Source: Pelotomaculum propionicicum
Lineage (GTDB): Bacteria; Bacillota; Desulfotomaculia; Desulfotomaculales; Pelotomaculaceae
Reading direction: 5' to 3'
NCBI RefSeq assembly: GCF_004369225.1
Contig: NZ_QFFZ01000022.1
Location: 1-56,418, forward strand
Length of the DNA stretch: 56,418 nucleotides
Under the pieces are notes generated by a model. That model was not told where the DNA came from, made no database searches, and saw only the letters and a list, made by a program, of their open reading frames with translations. Positions 41,866 to 51,350 of the stretch are shown one piece after another. Position 1 is the first letter of the stretch; every line of letters begins with the position of its first letter. The position numbers were made by a program, and so were the translations under genes.

Positions 41866-42806
41866 TATTGAATGGCTTTGTGCTGAAACCTGAAGTTACA
41901 GGGCTGATCAGGATATTAAGAATAATGCCTGTCATAGCTTCAACGGTTGGCTCTTTCGCCCTTGGTTTCGGCCTCGCCTTGGGGGCAAAAGGTTTTGCTG
42001 TGTTTAACCTGAAACATGCCGCGCTGATTTTTGCGGCGGGACTGACGTTGCACAGCGTCACCGGCCACGCCTATAACGAATTACAGGACTGGCGTTCCGG
42101 CACAGACAAGTTAAGTCCCGGCATATTATCAGGCGGGGCTGGTGTTATTGAAGATGGTCTTTTAGATGAAAGGAAACTGCGGCTGGCCGCGCTGGCAGGA
42201 ATACTGTTGCCGCTGATGGCGAGCTTGTACTTTAACAGCCTGCGGGGCTATTACGTTCTTTTTTTCTTGCTGGCCGGGCTATGGTCCAGCCTGGCCTACT
42301 CGATACCGCCTTTCAGGCTGGCGTACAGACCTTTAATGGGTGAATGGCTGGCATTGTTTCCCGGATTTTTAGCCTGTACCACAGGCTCCTTTTACATTCT
42401 TACCGGCGCCCTCAACTGGCAGGTTGTCACCGCTGGTACAATCCACGGCCTGCTGACACTCGGCTGGATTATGCAGCACCACCTTCCCGACATAGGGGCT
42501 GACCTTATGGCCACACCAGCTAAAATTACCACCCCCGCTTTTGTTTATAAGAAATGGGGGCCGGACGCAGTCCGGCTGGTGCCGGCAGTATACTTCTTCC
42601 TTGCGGCGCTGGCGGGCGCCGCAGGTGGCTTTTTCTTTAAAACAATTTTCTATCTGGCCATAGTACCATCATTGTTATGTGCCTACCTGTCCGTAACCAC
42701 TGACCCGTTTTGTGTGAAATCAATTACGATCAGGGAAAAAAGAATGATTAATATTTCTACCTGCTTCGCTTTGGTCATGGCTCTGCTGGTGGGTTTGGGT
42801 TTTTAA
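41859..42806 (+). CDS. UbiA-superfamily prenyltransferase (MenA-like)
   Basis: This 315-residue polytopic membrane enzyme has the first Asp motif NELQDWRSGTDK (MenA-like N-x3-D-x5-D) near residue 75 and a second motif HHLPDIGAD about 130 residues later, with seven to nine hydrophobic segments. It should attach a prenyl chain to an aromatic or quinone-related acceptor. Its start overlaps the end of the prenyl synthase gene. It is a different protein from the UbiA homologue at 52278, so the genome carries two such enzymes. Confidence 0.85.
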   Translation: MLILNGFVLKPEVTGLIRILRIMPVIASTVGSFALGFGLALGAKGFAVFNLKHAALIFAAGLTLHSVTGHAYNELQDWRSGTDKLSPGILSGGAGVIEDGLLDERKLRLAALAGILLPLMASLYFNSLRGYYVLFFLLAGLWSSLAYSIPPFRLAYRPLMGEWLALFPGFLACTTGSFYILTGALNWQVVTAGTIHGLLTLGWIMQHHLPDIGADLMATPAKITTPAFVYKKWGPDAVRLVPAVYFFLAALAGAAGGFFFKTIFYLAIVPSLLCAYLSVTTDPFCVKSITIREKRMINISTCFALVMALLVGLGF

Positions 42807-42834
42807 AGTAGAAGATAAAGCACCAGCTATGCAG

Positions 42835-42868
42835 GTTCGATTTCAATCGAACAAGGCGCTTTAGCGCC
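42835..42868. repeat. Two adjacent palindromes
   Basis: GTTCGATTTCAATCGAAC (8-2-8) and GGCGCTTTAGCGCC (6-2-6) lie two bases apart in the gap between the convergent UbiA and selB genes. Either may end transcripts, but neither has a T-run. Confidence 0.55.
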
Positions 42869-42895
42869 GAACTTGTTTGGAGTCATTGTAACATT

Positions 42896-42913
42896 GTGCG
42901 AATAAATTCGCAC
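42896..42913. repeat. Dispersed palindrome GTGCGAATAAATTCGCAC
   Basis: A perfect 8-2-8 palindrome followed by CTACAAT. It is identical in its 18-base core to the copy at 54635-54652. Confidence 0.75.
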
Positions 42914-42961
42914 CTACAATAACCAGCCCACATAATAGCTTATTACTCCACAAATGCCTGA

Positions 42962-44878
42962 CTAAATAGCTCGTCCCGGCAGGCGTTTATCTCCTACCCG
43001 GCGGGTCAGTTTTTCGCGGTCGAAATATTCAAGCAGGGGCAGGGCGTACTTGCGTGAGGTTTGCAGCAGGTCGCGCACTTCGCCCACGGTGATTTCTCCT
43101 TTCTCGCGCAGGTAACCTATGACTTTTTCCTTCGCCTCATCCAAAATTACTTTTAGAAAATATAAGTCCTCGGTGATCTTTACCAGTTCTCCTGTCCGCA
43201 GCAGAAATTGCAGCAGCTCGGCGCCGGAAGCTTCACTAAGACCGGCTGACTTGGTTAAATCAGTCCAGGATGGTGGCTGAAAAACAGCTTCCTTCATCAT
43301 CCCTCTGATTCTCTGTATGGTTGTATCCAGATTATGATCAGGACCGGGTTTAAAAGACTTAAGAGCGACAGACTGCGGCATTACCAGCAGAAAACCGTCC
43401 CTTTCCATTTCCAGCAGCAAAAGCTGAAAAGCCTTGTTGTTGATGGCCTGAAATCTCCTGGAGCGCAGTTCCTCTTTCGGGTAGCCCTCTCTTAAGGGAA
43501 ATTCACTGTGGTAGGAAGCGAGCAGGTCTTTGATCTGATCAGCCCAGCGGGTGTAAACATCTATTGAGATCAGGTAAGTTTTCCCTTCCCCTGTGATTTG
43601 TTTAATTTTGTTGTCCCGGGCCAGTTCGGCTGCTGCTTCCTCTACTTCTTTTTCTTGCAGGCCCGTGCCCGCGGCCACAACAGCGGGTACGGGCAGGTCC
43701 GGTGAGCCCTGGAGATAGTGCTCCAAGATCTCAGACGGCGTGCCTCTCTCGCGGGTTTCCAGGGCGCCCAGCACATCCTGGCGAAAGCGCTTGTGCTTAC
43801 GCCTGGGCAAGGGGTCGATCACAGTCCCCCCGCCTATGGTGCGCATCGGTGAATAAGAACGTATCACAAAACGGTCGCCTTTGGACGCTACTGTAGCCTC
43901 TTCCAATTCTATTTGGGCGTAAGCCAGCGAGCCCGGCGCCAGTTCCTCCCTGTCCAGGAGGACCACCCGCCCCAGAGTTTCCCTGGTGCCAAGGTAAAAA
44001 CGCACCCTGGCTCTGTTCTTCAGTGTCCGGACAGCGCTTTCTAAAAGCAGGAGCCTTACGTCCAACCGAGTCGAGGGTATGACCCCTTTGGGCCCCACCA
44101 CCACACTGCCCCGCTCTATTTGTTCAACTTCAAGCCCGGCCAGGTTTACCGCAACCCTTTGACCTGCCTGTGCCTCGTCCACTTTTTGACCGTGCACCTG
44201 GATCGAGCGCACTCTTGATGTCAGCCCCTGAGGCTGCACCTCAACGACTTCACCGGTATGGAGGGAGCCAGAGTTAAGAGTCCCTGTCACTACCGTACCA
44301 AAGCCGGTTATGGAAAACACCCTGTCCACCGGCAGCCTTGGCAGACCGATACTAACCCGGGGCTGGGTTTCTTCGGCAATTCGATCTATGGCTTCCAGCA
44401 ATAACGGGATGCCCTCGCCTGTTACTGCTGAAACTGTGATAACAGGCGCGTCAGCCAAAACCGTGTCCTTTAAAAAATCACTGACGTCTTCTTTAACCAG
44501 GCCAAGCCATTCCTCATCCACCAGGTCGCACTTGGTCAACACCACAACTCCTTTTTTCACCTGGAGAAGCTGGATGATGTCAAGGTGCTCCCGGGTCTGC
44601 GGCATTACCCCTTCGTCCGCGGCAATTACCAGCAGCACCAGGTCAAAACCACCCGCGCCGGCCAGCATGTTTTTGATAAACCTTTCATGCCCGGGCACGT
44701 CAACGATGCCGGCGCTGCGCCCGCTGGGCAGGGTAAGTGAAGCAAAGCCCAGCTCTATCGATATGCCCCGCTCTTTTTCTTCTTTTAAGCGGTCGGTGTC
44801 AACCCCGGTCATAGCCCTGATCAGGGCTGTTTTACCGTGGTCAACGTGACCCGCCGTGCCAATTATAAGGTGTTTCAG
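42962..44878 (-). CDS. selB: Selenocysteine-specific elongation factor SelB, CTG start
   Basis: SelB brings Sec-tRNA to UGA codons marked by a SECIS element. It has about 638 residues: an EF-Tu-like G-domain with GHVDHGKT (residues 10-17), [12 protein letters not shown] and TKCDLVDE, beta-barrel domains, and C-terminal winged helices that read the SECIS hairpin. The first ATG in frame (44812) lies after the P-loop, so it cannot be the start. Between the in-frame stop upstream and the P-loop the only plausible initiator is CTG at 44878, with GGGAGG eight bases before it. It is directly downstream of selA. Confidence 0.93.
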   Translation of the reverse strand: MKHLIIGTAGHVDHGKTALIRAMTGVDTDRLKEEKERGISIELGFASLTLPSGRSAGIVDVPGHERFIKNMLAGAGGFDLVLLVIAADEGVMPQTREHLDIIQLLQVKKGVVVLTKCDLVDEEWLGLVKEDVSDFLKDTVLADAPVITVSAVTGEGIPLLLEAIDRIAEETQPRVSIGLPRLPVDRVFSITGFGTVVTGTLNSGSLHTGEVVEVQPQGLTSRVRSIQVHGQKVDEAQAGQRVAVNLAGLEVEQIERGSVVVGPKGVIPSTRLDVRLLLLESAVRTLKNRARVRFYLGTRETLGRVVLLDREELAPGSLAYAQIELEEATVASKGDRFVIRSYSPMRTIGGGTVIDPLPRRKHKRFRQDVLGALETRERGTPSEILEHYLQGSPDLPVPAVVAAGTGLQEKEVEEAAAELARDNKIKQITGEGKTYLISIDVYTRWADQIKDLLASYHSEFPLREGYPKEELRSRRFQAINNKAFQLLLLEMERDGFLLVMPQSVALKSFKPGPDHNLDTTIQRIRGMMKEAVFQPPSWTDLTKSAGLSEASGAELLQFLLRTGELVKITEDLYFLKVILDEAKEKVIGYLREKGEITVGEVRDLLQTSRKYALPLLEYFDREKLTRRVGDKRLPGRAI

Positions 44879-44894
44879 ATCCGGCGCCTCCCGT

Positions 44895-46319
44895 TTATTT
44901 GTTTAATACTTCCTGCACGGCTTCGGCCAGCAATATAAACTCGTGGTGTCCTATCGTGCGTACATCCAACAGGAGCCTGTCCTCCTGGACTCTGCCCAGC
45001 ACTGCCGGCAGCCCTTGCCGCAGCCCGGCCTGCAGGTCTCCCGCGCTCATTGCCAGAGGGGATACCGCCACTACCGCCGTCGGCAAATCCGCCAGCGGCA
45101 TAGCTCCGCCGCCTACTGCCGAGATTCCCCTTTCCACCTTGATCTCCGCTTTTTCTCCAGTTCTGCTTTGCAAAACAGCTGACAATTCATTGGCTTTTTG
45201 TTCCAATTCGTCCACCGGCAAGGTCAGCATCTTTAAAGTAGGAATTTCTTTAATAGCAGCGGCCTCATCCAAATACTCCCGCAAAGTTGCTTCCAGAGCC
45301 GCCGCTGTCATTTTATCAATGCGTACAGCCCTGGTGAGAGGATTTTTTTTCATTTTTTCAATGAAATGCTTTTTACCGGCGATAATACCAGCCTGCGGGC
45401 CGCCAAGCAGTTTGTCGCCGCTGAAAGTGACCACATCAGGACCGGCCTTTACAACCTCTTGTACCGTTGGTTCCGGGGGCAGCCCGTAACCGCTGAGATC
45501 GACCAGGAAGCCGCTGCCCAGGTCAGACATGACCGGCAGGGAAAATTGTCGGCCAATCTCAACCAGTTCACTTACAGTAGTTTCTCTTGTAAATCCTATG
45601 ATCCGGTAATTGCTGGTGTGGACATGTAGCAACAGTGCTGTTTCCCCGCTTATGGCCTTGACATAATCTTCCGGATAAGTTTTATTGGTGGCGCCGACCT
45701 CCACCAAGCGCGCACCGCTCTGCGCCATTACCTCCGGCACCCTGAATGAACCGCCTATTTCCACCAGCTGCCCCCTTGACACAATAACCTCCCGGCCGGC
45801 GGCCATAGTGCTTAAGGCCAGGAGGACCGCCGCCGCGTTGTTGTTTACCACCAGCGCAGCCTCAGCCCCTGTGAGTGAAGCTATTAAAGGCTCCAGCGGC
45901 GCGTACCGCGACCCCCTCCTGCCGGTGTCCAAATCCAGCTCCAGGTTTGAATAGTTGGCGGCAACCTCACTGACAGCCCTGCTGGCCCGCTCACTCAGAA
46001 GGGAGCGTCCCAGGTTGGTGTGCAGCACCACACCCGTGGCGTTGATCACCCGCCGGAGTTTAGGCCGGACTGAAAGCTGCACAGCGTCAACGGTTTTTTT
46101 AACAACCAGCGCAAGATATTCAGACTCTTCCGCTGTAAGGTTCTCCGGCGCCTCTCCGGATAAAATCTCCGACCGCTTATCATTCAGAGCTTCGCGTACA
46201 GCCTCAACTACAACCCCACGGGGTGACCTGGCCAGGAGCTCTAAAATATCTTCATGCCTGAGCACTTCATCTACTGAAGGCAAAAGCCTCAATTTACTTT
46301 CACGCGACGGGTTGCCCAT
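44895..46319 (-). CDS. selA: L-seryl-tRNA(Sec) selenium transferase
   Basis: This PLP enzyme converts Ser-tRNA(Sec) to Sec-tRNA(Sec) using selenophosphate. It has about 474 residues with [41 protein letters not shown] and the PLP-lysine context [15 protein letters not shown]. The start is the ATG at 46319 with GGAGG four bases upstream; the frame is open further but lacks a site. It forms an operon with selB. No selD was found in the window. Confidence 0.96.
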   Translation of the reverse strand: MGNPSRESKLRLLPSVDEVLRHEDILELLARSPRGVVVEAVREALNDKRSEILSGEAPENLTAEESEYLALVVKKTVDAVQLSVRPKLRRVINATGVVLHTNLGRSLLSERASRAVSEVAANYSNLELDLDTGRRGSRYAPLEPLIASLTGAEAALVVNNNAAAVLLALSTMAAGREVIVSRGQLVEIGGSFRVPEVMAQSGARLVEVGATNKTYPEDYVKAISGETALLLHVHTSNYRIIGFTRETTVSELVEIGRQFSLPVMSDLGSGFLVDLSGYGLPPEPTVQEVVKAGPDVVTFSGDKLLGGPQAGIIAGKKHFIEKMKKNPLTRAVRIDKMTAAALEATLREYLDEAAAIKEIPTLKMLTLPVDELEQKANELSAVLQSRTGEKAEIKVERGISAVGGGAMPLADLPTAVVAVSPLAMSAGDLQAGLRQGLPAVLGRVQEDRLLLDVRTIGHHEFILLAEAVQEVLNK

Positions 46320-46578
46320 ATAGCCTCCAATACAAATTTTTTTCGACTTTAACTTTTTTAAATTATATGGCAGCATTTAGTCAAAAGCAAGAGTTACCCA
46401 AAGATGACGCGCACTCCCTGTCTAGCCGCGTGAAGATACCTTTGCAAAGAACCCCGCGTTATATATAATAATAGAAGTAAAACACAACAAAATGTTTTGA
46501 ATATTTTAAACCTCATAAACGCTCCTGCCGCATTTATATGTTTTAGGTACCATTGCAGTTTTTGAAGGAGGTTAAAGG

Positions 46579-49413
46579 ATGATCCAAGAGGTGCGGGTGA
46601 TAGCAAAAGACGGTATCCCCGACAGTAAGGGCGAGGAAGTCCTCTACGAAATAAACCAGGCCCTGGGTATTAAAAGTGTGGAAAAAGTAAAAACCGCCCG
46701 TGTTTTCCGTTTTGAAGGCGTCCAAGAGGAGCAGGCGGTTTTACTCGCTGAAAAACTGCTTGCCGAGGATGTTTTTGAGTTTTTTTCGGTAAACAAACCG
46801 GTATTCAGTGACGCTCCCTTTGTACTGGAGGTGGCCTACAAGCCCGGCGTGATGAACCCGGAGGCCGCTTCTTTACTGAAATCAGCTTCTGATTTGGGCA
46901 TAAACGGCCTGCTCGCTGCAGATTCAGCCTGGCAGTATGCTTTTTATGGGCACAGGATCAGCCAGTCCGACATTGATCGCATCATCAACAGCCTGCTTGT
47001 TAACGCCACTGTTGAATATGTGGTAAAAGAAAGCCCCGCGACCCTGCTGATCCAGGGTACGCCCGGCCAAACCACGGTTGTGCCGCTGCGGGACATGAAT
47101 GATGATCAACTGCTGGAGCTTAGCCGGGACAAGCTATTCTTAAATTTACAGGAAATGAAGGTTATACAAAACCACTTTAACCTCCTCGGCAGGGACCCCA
47201 CTGACTGCGAAATAGAGATTATCGCCCAAACCTGGTCTGAGCACTGCGGCCACAAAACTTTTAAGGCCAAGCTCATTGTAGACGGGAAAGAGAAAAGACC
47301 TCTTTTAAAAAGGCTGAGAGATACAACTGAAAAATTAGGTCACCCGCTGGTCTTATCAGCCTTTGTGGATAATTCCGGTGTGATGGATTTTTACGAAGGA
47401 ATGGCCATTTGCGGCAAGGTGGAAACCCACAATTCTCCTTCCGCCATAGAACCTTACGGCGGGGCAATGACCGGGAGCGGCGGCGTCTTTCGCGATATTG
47501 CCGGCACCGGGCTTGGCGCCAAGGTAATAGCTTCGACAGATATGTTTTGTTTTGCGCCGCCGGACCTGCCGGAAACGGAAATACCGCCAGGCTGCCTGCA
47601 CCCCCACTACCTGCTAAGGCGGGTGGTAGCGGGCGTCAGGGACTATGGCAACCGCATGGGCATCCCTACCAATAACGGGTCAGTCCATTTTCACAGTGAT
47701 TTTCGCGCCAAGCCTACGGTTATTGTCGGCGCCTACGGTATACTGCCGGCCCAGGCCTGCCGCAAAGGCCAGCCTCAACCCGGCGACCTGGTTGTTGCCA
47801 TGGGCGGGCGGACCGGGCGTGATGGTATCCACGGCGCCACTTTCTCAAGCGGTGAGATGACTGACAGGACTATTGAAGTTAATGCCAGCGCGGTGCAAAT
47901 CGGGCACCCTATAGAAGAAAAGCGCATGTTTGACGCGATCCTGACCGCCAGGGAAGATGGGCTGATCAGGGCCATAACTGATTGCGGGGCGGGCGGGTTC
48001 GCCTCCGCGGTAGGTGAAATGGGCTCTGAAACAGGAGCGCGTATTGCCCTGGACCGGGCGCCTTTAAAATATCCCGGGCTTGCGCCCTGGGAGATACTGC
48101 TGTCTGAAAGCCAGGAAAGGATGGTTCTGGCGGTGGCGCCTGAAAACGCAGGCCGCCTGTTTGAGATCTGCCGGGGTTATAACGTTGAAGCCACAGTCCT
48201 GGGTGAATTCACCGGCGACGGGTACTTCTCAGCCACTTACCATGACCGGGAAGTAATGCGCCTGTCAATGGAGTTTTTACATGACGGCCTGCCCCAGCGG
48301 ATAATGAAGGCCGCCTGGCAAAAGCCATCCTTTGCGGAGCCTGAAATTGAGCCGGCATCTGACTGGAACAGCCTGTTCCAAAGAGTTCTCAGCCAGTTGA
48401 ATGTCTGCTCCAAGGAGCCCATAGTCAGGCTTTATGACCACGGCGTGCAGGGAACAAGCGCGCTGCCGCCCTATGCCGGCGTTAACTGGGACGGCCCGAA
48501 CGATGCCGTCATATTAACCCCGCTGCTGGGCAGGACATATGGTATGGTCATATCGCACGGCCTCAACCCTGTTTTAAACCAGATCGACCCGTATTTCGGC
48601 AGCCTTTGGGCAGCGGCGGAAGCTGTTGCCAACGCGGTCGCCGCGGGCGCTGACCACCGTGAGATGGTTTTGATCGATAACTTTATCTGGCCCTTCCCGG
48701 ACGAAGAACTGCTGGGAGCGCTCGACCTGGCTGTCGATGCCTGCGTTGACTTTTCCAGCGCGACCGGCATGCCTTTTATATCCGGTAAGGACAGCCTCTC
48801 CAGCACTTACCGCGGCAAGGACGGCTCGGTCATAAAAATACCGCCTGTCCTGTGTGTATCGGCATTTGGCCGTATTCAGGACGTCAGCCTTACTGTATCC
48901 ACTGATTTCAAAAAGGCGGGCAGCCAGATAGTTCTGGTAGGTTTCAGAAACACAGCCGAAATGGCCGGCAGTGTCTATTATCAAATACTGGGGTACACAG
49001 GTAATAACCTGCCCAAACTCAACCCGTCTTTGCTGAACGAAGTTTTCACAGCTGTGCATAAAGCCGCGGCCTCCGGCATCCTTCAGGCCTGCCACGATAT
49101 CAGCGAAGGAGGCCTGGCCGCGGCTCTCGCGGAAATGTGTTTTGGAGGCGGCCTGGGGGCCAAAATTACTGTGCCGGGCGGCGAGCAGGCTGAGCAGTTC
49201 TTTTTTAACGAAACAGCAGGCTGCTTCCTGGCAGAACTGCCCGCCGGGGCGAACCCGGGTTTGATTTTTGGTCAGGTTCCCTGTACTAAAATTGGTGAGA
49301 CTATTGATGCGTGTGAAATCAGCGCGACAAGATCTGGTGATTTGTTGTTCAGCCTGCGCCTTGATGATTTGAAACAGGCCTGGCAGCGGCCGATGAAGGA
49401 GGTTTTCCGTTAA
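46579..49413 (+). CDS. purL: Phosphoribosylformylglycinamidine synthase, fused PurS-PurL type
   Basis: This is the synthetase subunit for step 4 of purine synthesis. Its 944 residues are longer than the usual 730-residue small PurL because the N-terminus (about 1-165) carries what look like two PurS-like alpha/beta units (IQEVRVIAKDGIPDSKGEEV and FVLEVAYKPGVMNPEAASLL). The PurL core follows with TWSEHCGHKTFK, KVETHNSPSAIEPYGGAMTG and a second AIRS-type half (QACHDISEGGLAAALAEM). AAGGAGG precedes the ATG. The glutaminase purQ overlaps its stop by one base. Confidence 0.94.
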   Translation: MIQEVRVIAKDGIPDSKGEEVLYEINQALGIKSVEKVKTARVFRFEGVQEEQAVLLAEKLLAEDVFEFFSVNKPVFSDAPFVLEVAYKPGVMNPEAASLLKSASDLGINGLLAADSAWQYAFYGHRISQSDIDRIINSLLVNATVEYVVKESPATLLIQGTPGQTTVVPLRDMNDDQLLELSRDKLFLNLQEMKVIQNHFNLLGRDPTDCEIEIIAQTWSEHCGHKTFKAKLIVDGKEKRPLLKRLRDTTEKLGHPLVLSAFVDNSGVMDFYEGMAICGKVETHNSPSAIEPYGGAMTGSGGVFRDIAGTGLGAKVIASTDMFCFAPPDLPETEIPPGCLHPHYLLRRVVAGVRDYGNRMGIPTNNGSVHFHSDFRAKPTVIVGAYGILPAQACRKGQPQPGDLVVAMGGRTGRDGIHGATFSSGEMTDRTIEVNASAVQIGHPIEEKRMFDAILTAREDGLIRAITDCGAGGFASAVGEMGSETGARIALDRAPLKYPGLAPWEILLSESQERMVLAVAPENAGRLFEICRGYNVEATVLGEFTGDGYFSATYHDREVMRLSMEFLHDGLPQRIMKAAWQKPSFAEPEIEPASDWNSLFQRVLSQLNVCSKEPIVRLYDHGVQGTSALPPYAGVNWDGPNDAVILTPLLGRTYGMVISHGLNPVLNQIDPYFGSLWAAAEAVANAVAAGADHREMVLIDNFIWPFPDEELLGALDLAVDACVDFSSATGMPFISGKDSLSSTYRGKDGSVIKIPPVLCVSAFGRIQDVSLTVSTDFKKAGSQIVLVGFRNTAEMAGSVYYQILGYTGNNLPKLNPSLLNEVFTAVHKAAASGILQACHDISEGGLAAALAEMCFGGGLGAKITVPGGEQAEQFFFNETAGCFLAELPAGANPGLIFGQVPCTKIGETIDACEISATRSGDLLFSLRLDDLKQAWQRPMKEVFR

Positions 49414-50195
49414 TGAAAAAGCCAGGTGTTTGTGTACTCAGGACGGACGGGATCAACTGCGATGAGGAAACCTTCTACGCTTTTGAAAAGGCCGGCGCCG
49501 CTTGCAGTATGGTCCATGTCAACCAGCTCAGGAGCGGGGAAGAAAAATTGTCTTCCTACCATATTCTTGCCCTACCCGGCGGTTTTTCGTACGGGGACGA
49601 CGTCCACTCGGGCAAAATTTTGGCTGTGGAGCTGACCTCCTTTTTAAAAGACCAGTTAAGTGCTTTTGTTGACTCCGGCAAGCTGATTATCGGCATCTGC
49701 AACGGTTTCCAGGTGCTCGTCCGGACCGGCCTCCTGCCGGACCGCAAACTTGGTGAAATATCCACCACTCTGATGTTTAACGACAGCAGCCATTTTGAAT
49801 GCCGCTGGACCAACCTGCTGGTTGAACATACCAACTGTGTCTTCACCAAAAACCTGGAGGGCAGCGTGATCAGTGTACAGGTAGCTCATGGCGAGGGTAA
49901 ATTTTACACTGACAGGGATACGCTGCAGGAGATTGAGAACCGGGGCCAGGTTGTTTTCCGCTATGTGGGAAACGACAACAGCCCAACAGTTCTTTACCCG
50001 GCCAACCCCAACGGATCGCTCAATGCCCTGGCCGGCCTGTGCGACACTACAGGCCGCATCATGGGTATGATGCCCCACCCGGAGCGCTATGTGGAAAGGA
50101 CCCAGCACCCTAACTGGCGCAGGATGCCCGGCAATACTGTACCGCACGGGTTTGCCATATTTAAAAACGCAGTTGCGTACGCCAGAGAAATGTAA
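49413..50195 (+). CDS. purQ: Phosphoribosylformylglycinamidine synthase glutaminase subunit
   Basis: This class I glutamine amidotransferase supplies ammonia to PurL. It has 260 residues with ILALPGGFSYGDDVHSGKIL, the nucleophile C96 in GICNGFQVL and the His-Glu pair in MMPHPERY. The ATG overlaps the purL stop (TAATG), so the two are co-translated. No purS gene is needed if the purL N-terminus provides it. Confidence 0.95.
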   Translation: MKKPGVCVLRTDGINCDEETFYAFEKAGAACSMVHVNQLRSGEEKLSSYHILALPGGFSYGDDVHSGKILAVELTSFLKDQLSAFVDSGKLIIGICNGFQVLVRTGLLPDRKLGEISTTLMFNDSSHFECRWTNLLVEHTNCVFTKNLEGSVISVQVAHGEGKFYTDRDTLQEIENRGQVVFRYVGNDNSPTVLYPANPNGSLNALAGLCDTTGRIMGMMPHPERYVERTQHPNWRRMPGNTVPHGFAIFKNAVAYAREM

Positions 50196-50202
50196 TAAAA
50201 AA

Positions 50203-50461
50203 TATGATTATTCCTTTTACTCAGTAACATTTTAAGATTGTCTTGTAAGTCTTCTGTCAATAAACAAATTGACAGGATTTACAGGATTATAAGGATTTAC
50301 AGGATTTTATAAATAAATGCAGACTTATAATGATTATTCCTTTAGCATTGAAACCTTTAATGTTAGCTTGAAAAAATTTTTGTAAATAAGAATTTTAAAT
50401 AAAAATTTGATTTTACAATCCTGTCAATTTTCTAAAATCCTGTTAATCCTGTCCATTTGTT
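50203..50461. repeat. GACAGGATTTA-type terminal inverted repeat element 3
   Basis: The segment 50203-50280 (ATGATTATTCCTTTTA ... GTCTTGTAAGTCTTCTGTCA ... AATTGACAGGATTT) is a near copy, inverted, of 32272-32350. Tandem ACAGGATTTA units follow to 50310. The right end carries the inverted units ATCCTGTCAATTT and AATCCTGTTAATCCTG. It fills most of the 420-base gap after purQ; no gene is seen in it. Confidence 0.75.
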
Positions 50462-50503
50462 TTATCTTTACTGAGCCAACTACACAATCATCATAAAAAT
50501 TAA

Positions 50504-50538
50504 AGAGCCCTGTGCCGATCCGGCCGGGGCTTTTTTTC
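50504..50538 (+). terminator. Intrinsic terminator
   Basis: An AGAGCCC...GGGGCTTTTTTT hairpin with an inner TGCCGATCCGGC fold lies between purQ/repeat 3 and the L,D-transpeptidase gene. Confidence 0.75.
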
Positions 50539-50616
50539 GTGAGCTTCAAATATATAGGATAAGGGGGCATTCAAAGAGGGAGAATAGAAATAAATAATGT
50601 AACGGGGGAATTTCTT

Positions 50617-51306
50617 TTGTTTAATATGCGCCTGACTATTGCCGCTGCTTTTTTGCTCTTCTCAGTATGTTTTGCCACAAATACGGCTTTTGCCTATGTG
50701 GGTTTAAATCCTGACGTTGACCCGGCCACAGTGCCGGAAAGAGTCAAGATTATAATCGATATGGACAGACTGACCTTAACTCTGTTTGACGGCACGGAAC
50801 CTTTGCGCCAGTACCCGGTTGCCATGGGTAAATACGAAACTCCCACTCCAGTCGGCAACTGGGAGATTGTAAGCAAAGATATTAAGCCGGCGGAAATATT
50901 GGGTACCAGGTGGCTGGGTCTGGATATCCCATATGGCATGTACGGGATTCATGGAACCTATGCCACCCACAGCATAGGGAGCTTCGCCAGCCATGGCTGC
51001 ATCAGGATGTTCAACAACGATGTTGAGGAAGTATTTCCGATGGTTGAAAACGGCACACCTGTAATCATTGTCGGGACCCCTTTCGGGGCGCCAGGTACTC
51101 CTCCTGCTGTTCTGAAGCTGGGTGACAAGGGGCCTGATGTCCTGGAAGTGCAAAGAGTTTTAAAGAGGCTTGGTTACCTGAAATGGAATCCTGATGGCTT
51201 TTGGGGACAGGGCACCGAAAAAGCAGTGAAAAAACTGAGAGAGGAAAACGGGTTAAAGGGACAGGTTGTTGTTGACGACGCGGTCTACAAACTTTTAGGG
51301 TTTTAA
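50617..51306 (+). CDS. Secreted L,D-transpeptidase with peptidoglycan-binding domain
   Basis: This 229-residue cell-wall enzyme has a signal peptide (about 1-27, ending AFA-YVG), a YkuD catalytic domain (about 43-153) with HGTYATHSIGSFASHGCIRM (H112, H126 and nucleophile C128), then a PG_binding_1 domain (LKLGDKGPDVLEVQRVLKRL, about 162-225). It would make 3-3 crosslinks or attach to wall peptides; spore-related use is possible. The start is TTG at 50617 with GGGGGAA upstream. Confidence 0.93.
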   Translation: MFNMRLTIAAAFLLFSVCFATNTAFAYVGLNPDVDPATVPERVKIIIDMDRLTLTLFDGTEPLRQYPVAMGKYETPTPVGNWEIVSKDIKPAEILGTRWLGLDIPYGMYGIHGTYATHSIGSFASHGCIRMFNNDVEEVFPMVENGTPVIIVGTPFGAPGTPPAVLKLGDKGPDVLEVQRVLKRLGYLKWNPDGFWGQGTEKAVKKLREENGLKGQVVVDDAVYKLLGF

Positions 51307-51350
51307 AATCAGAGTTCTCCGCCTGTCCTGTAGTTTTTGTTTCAAGCGTA

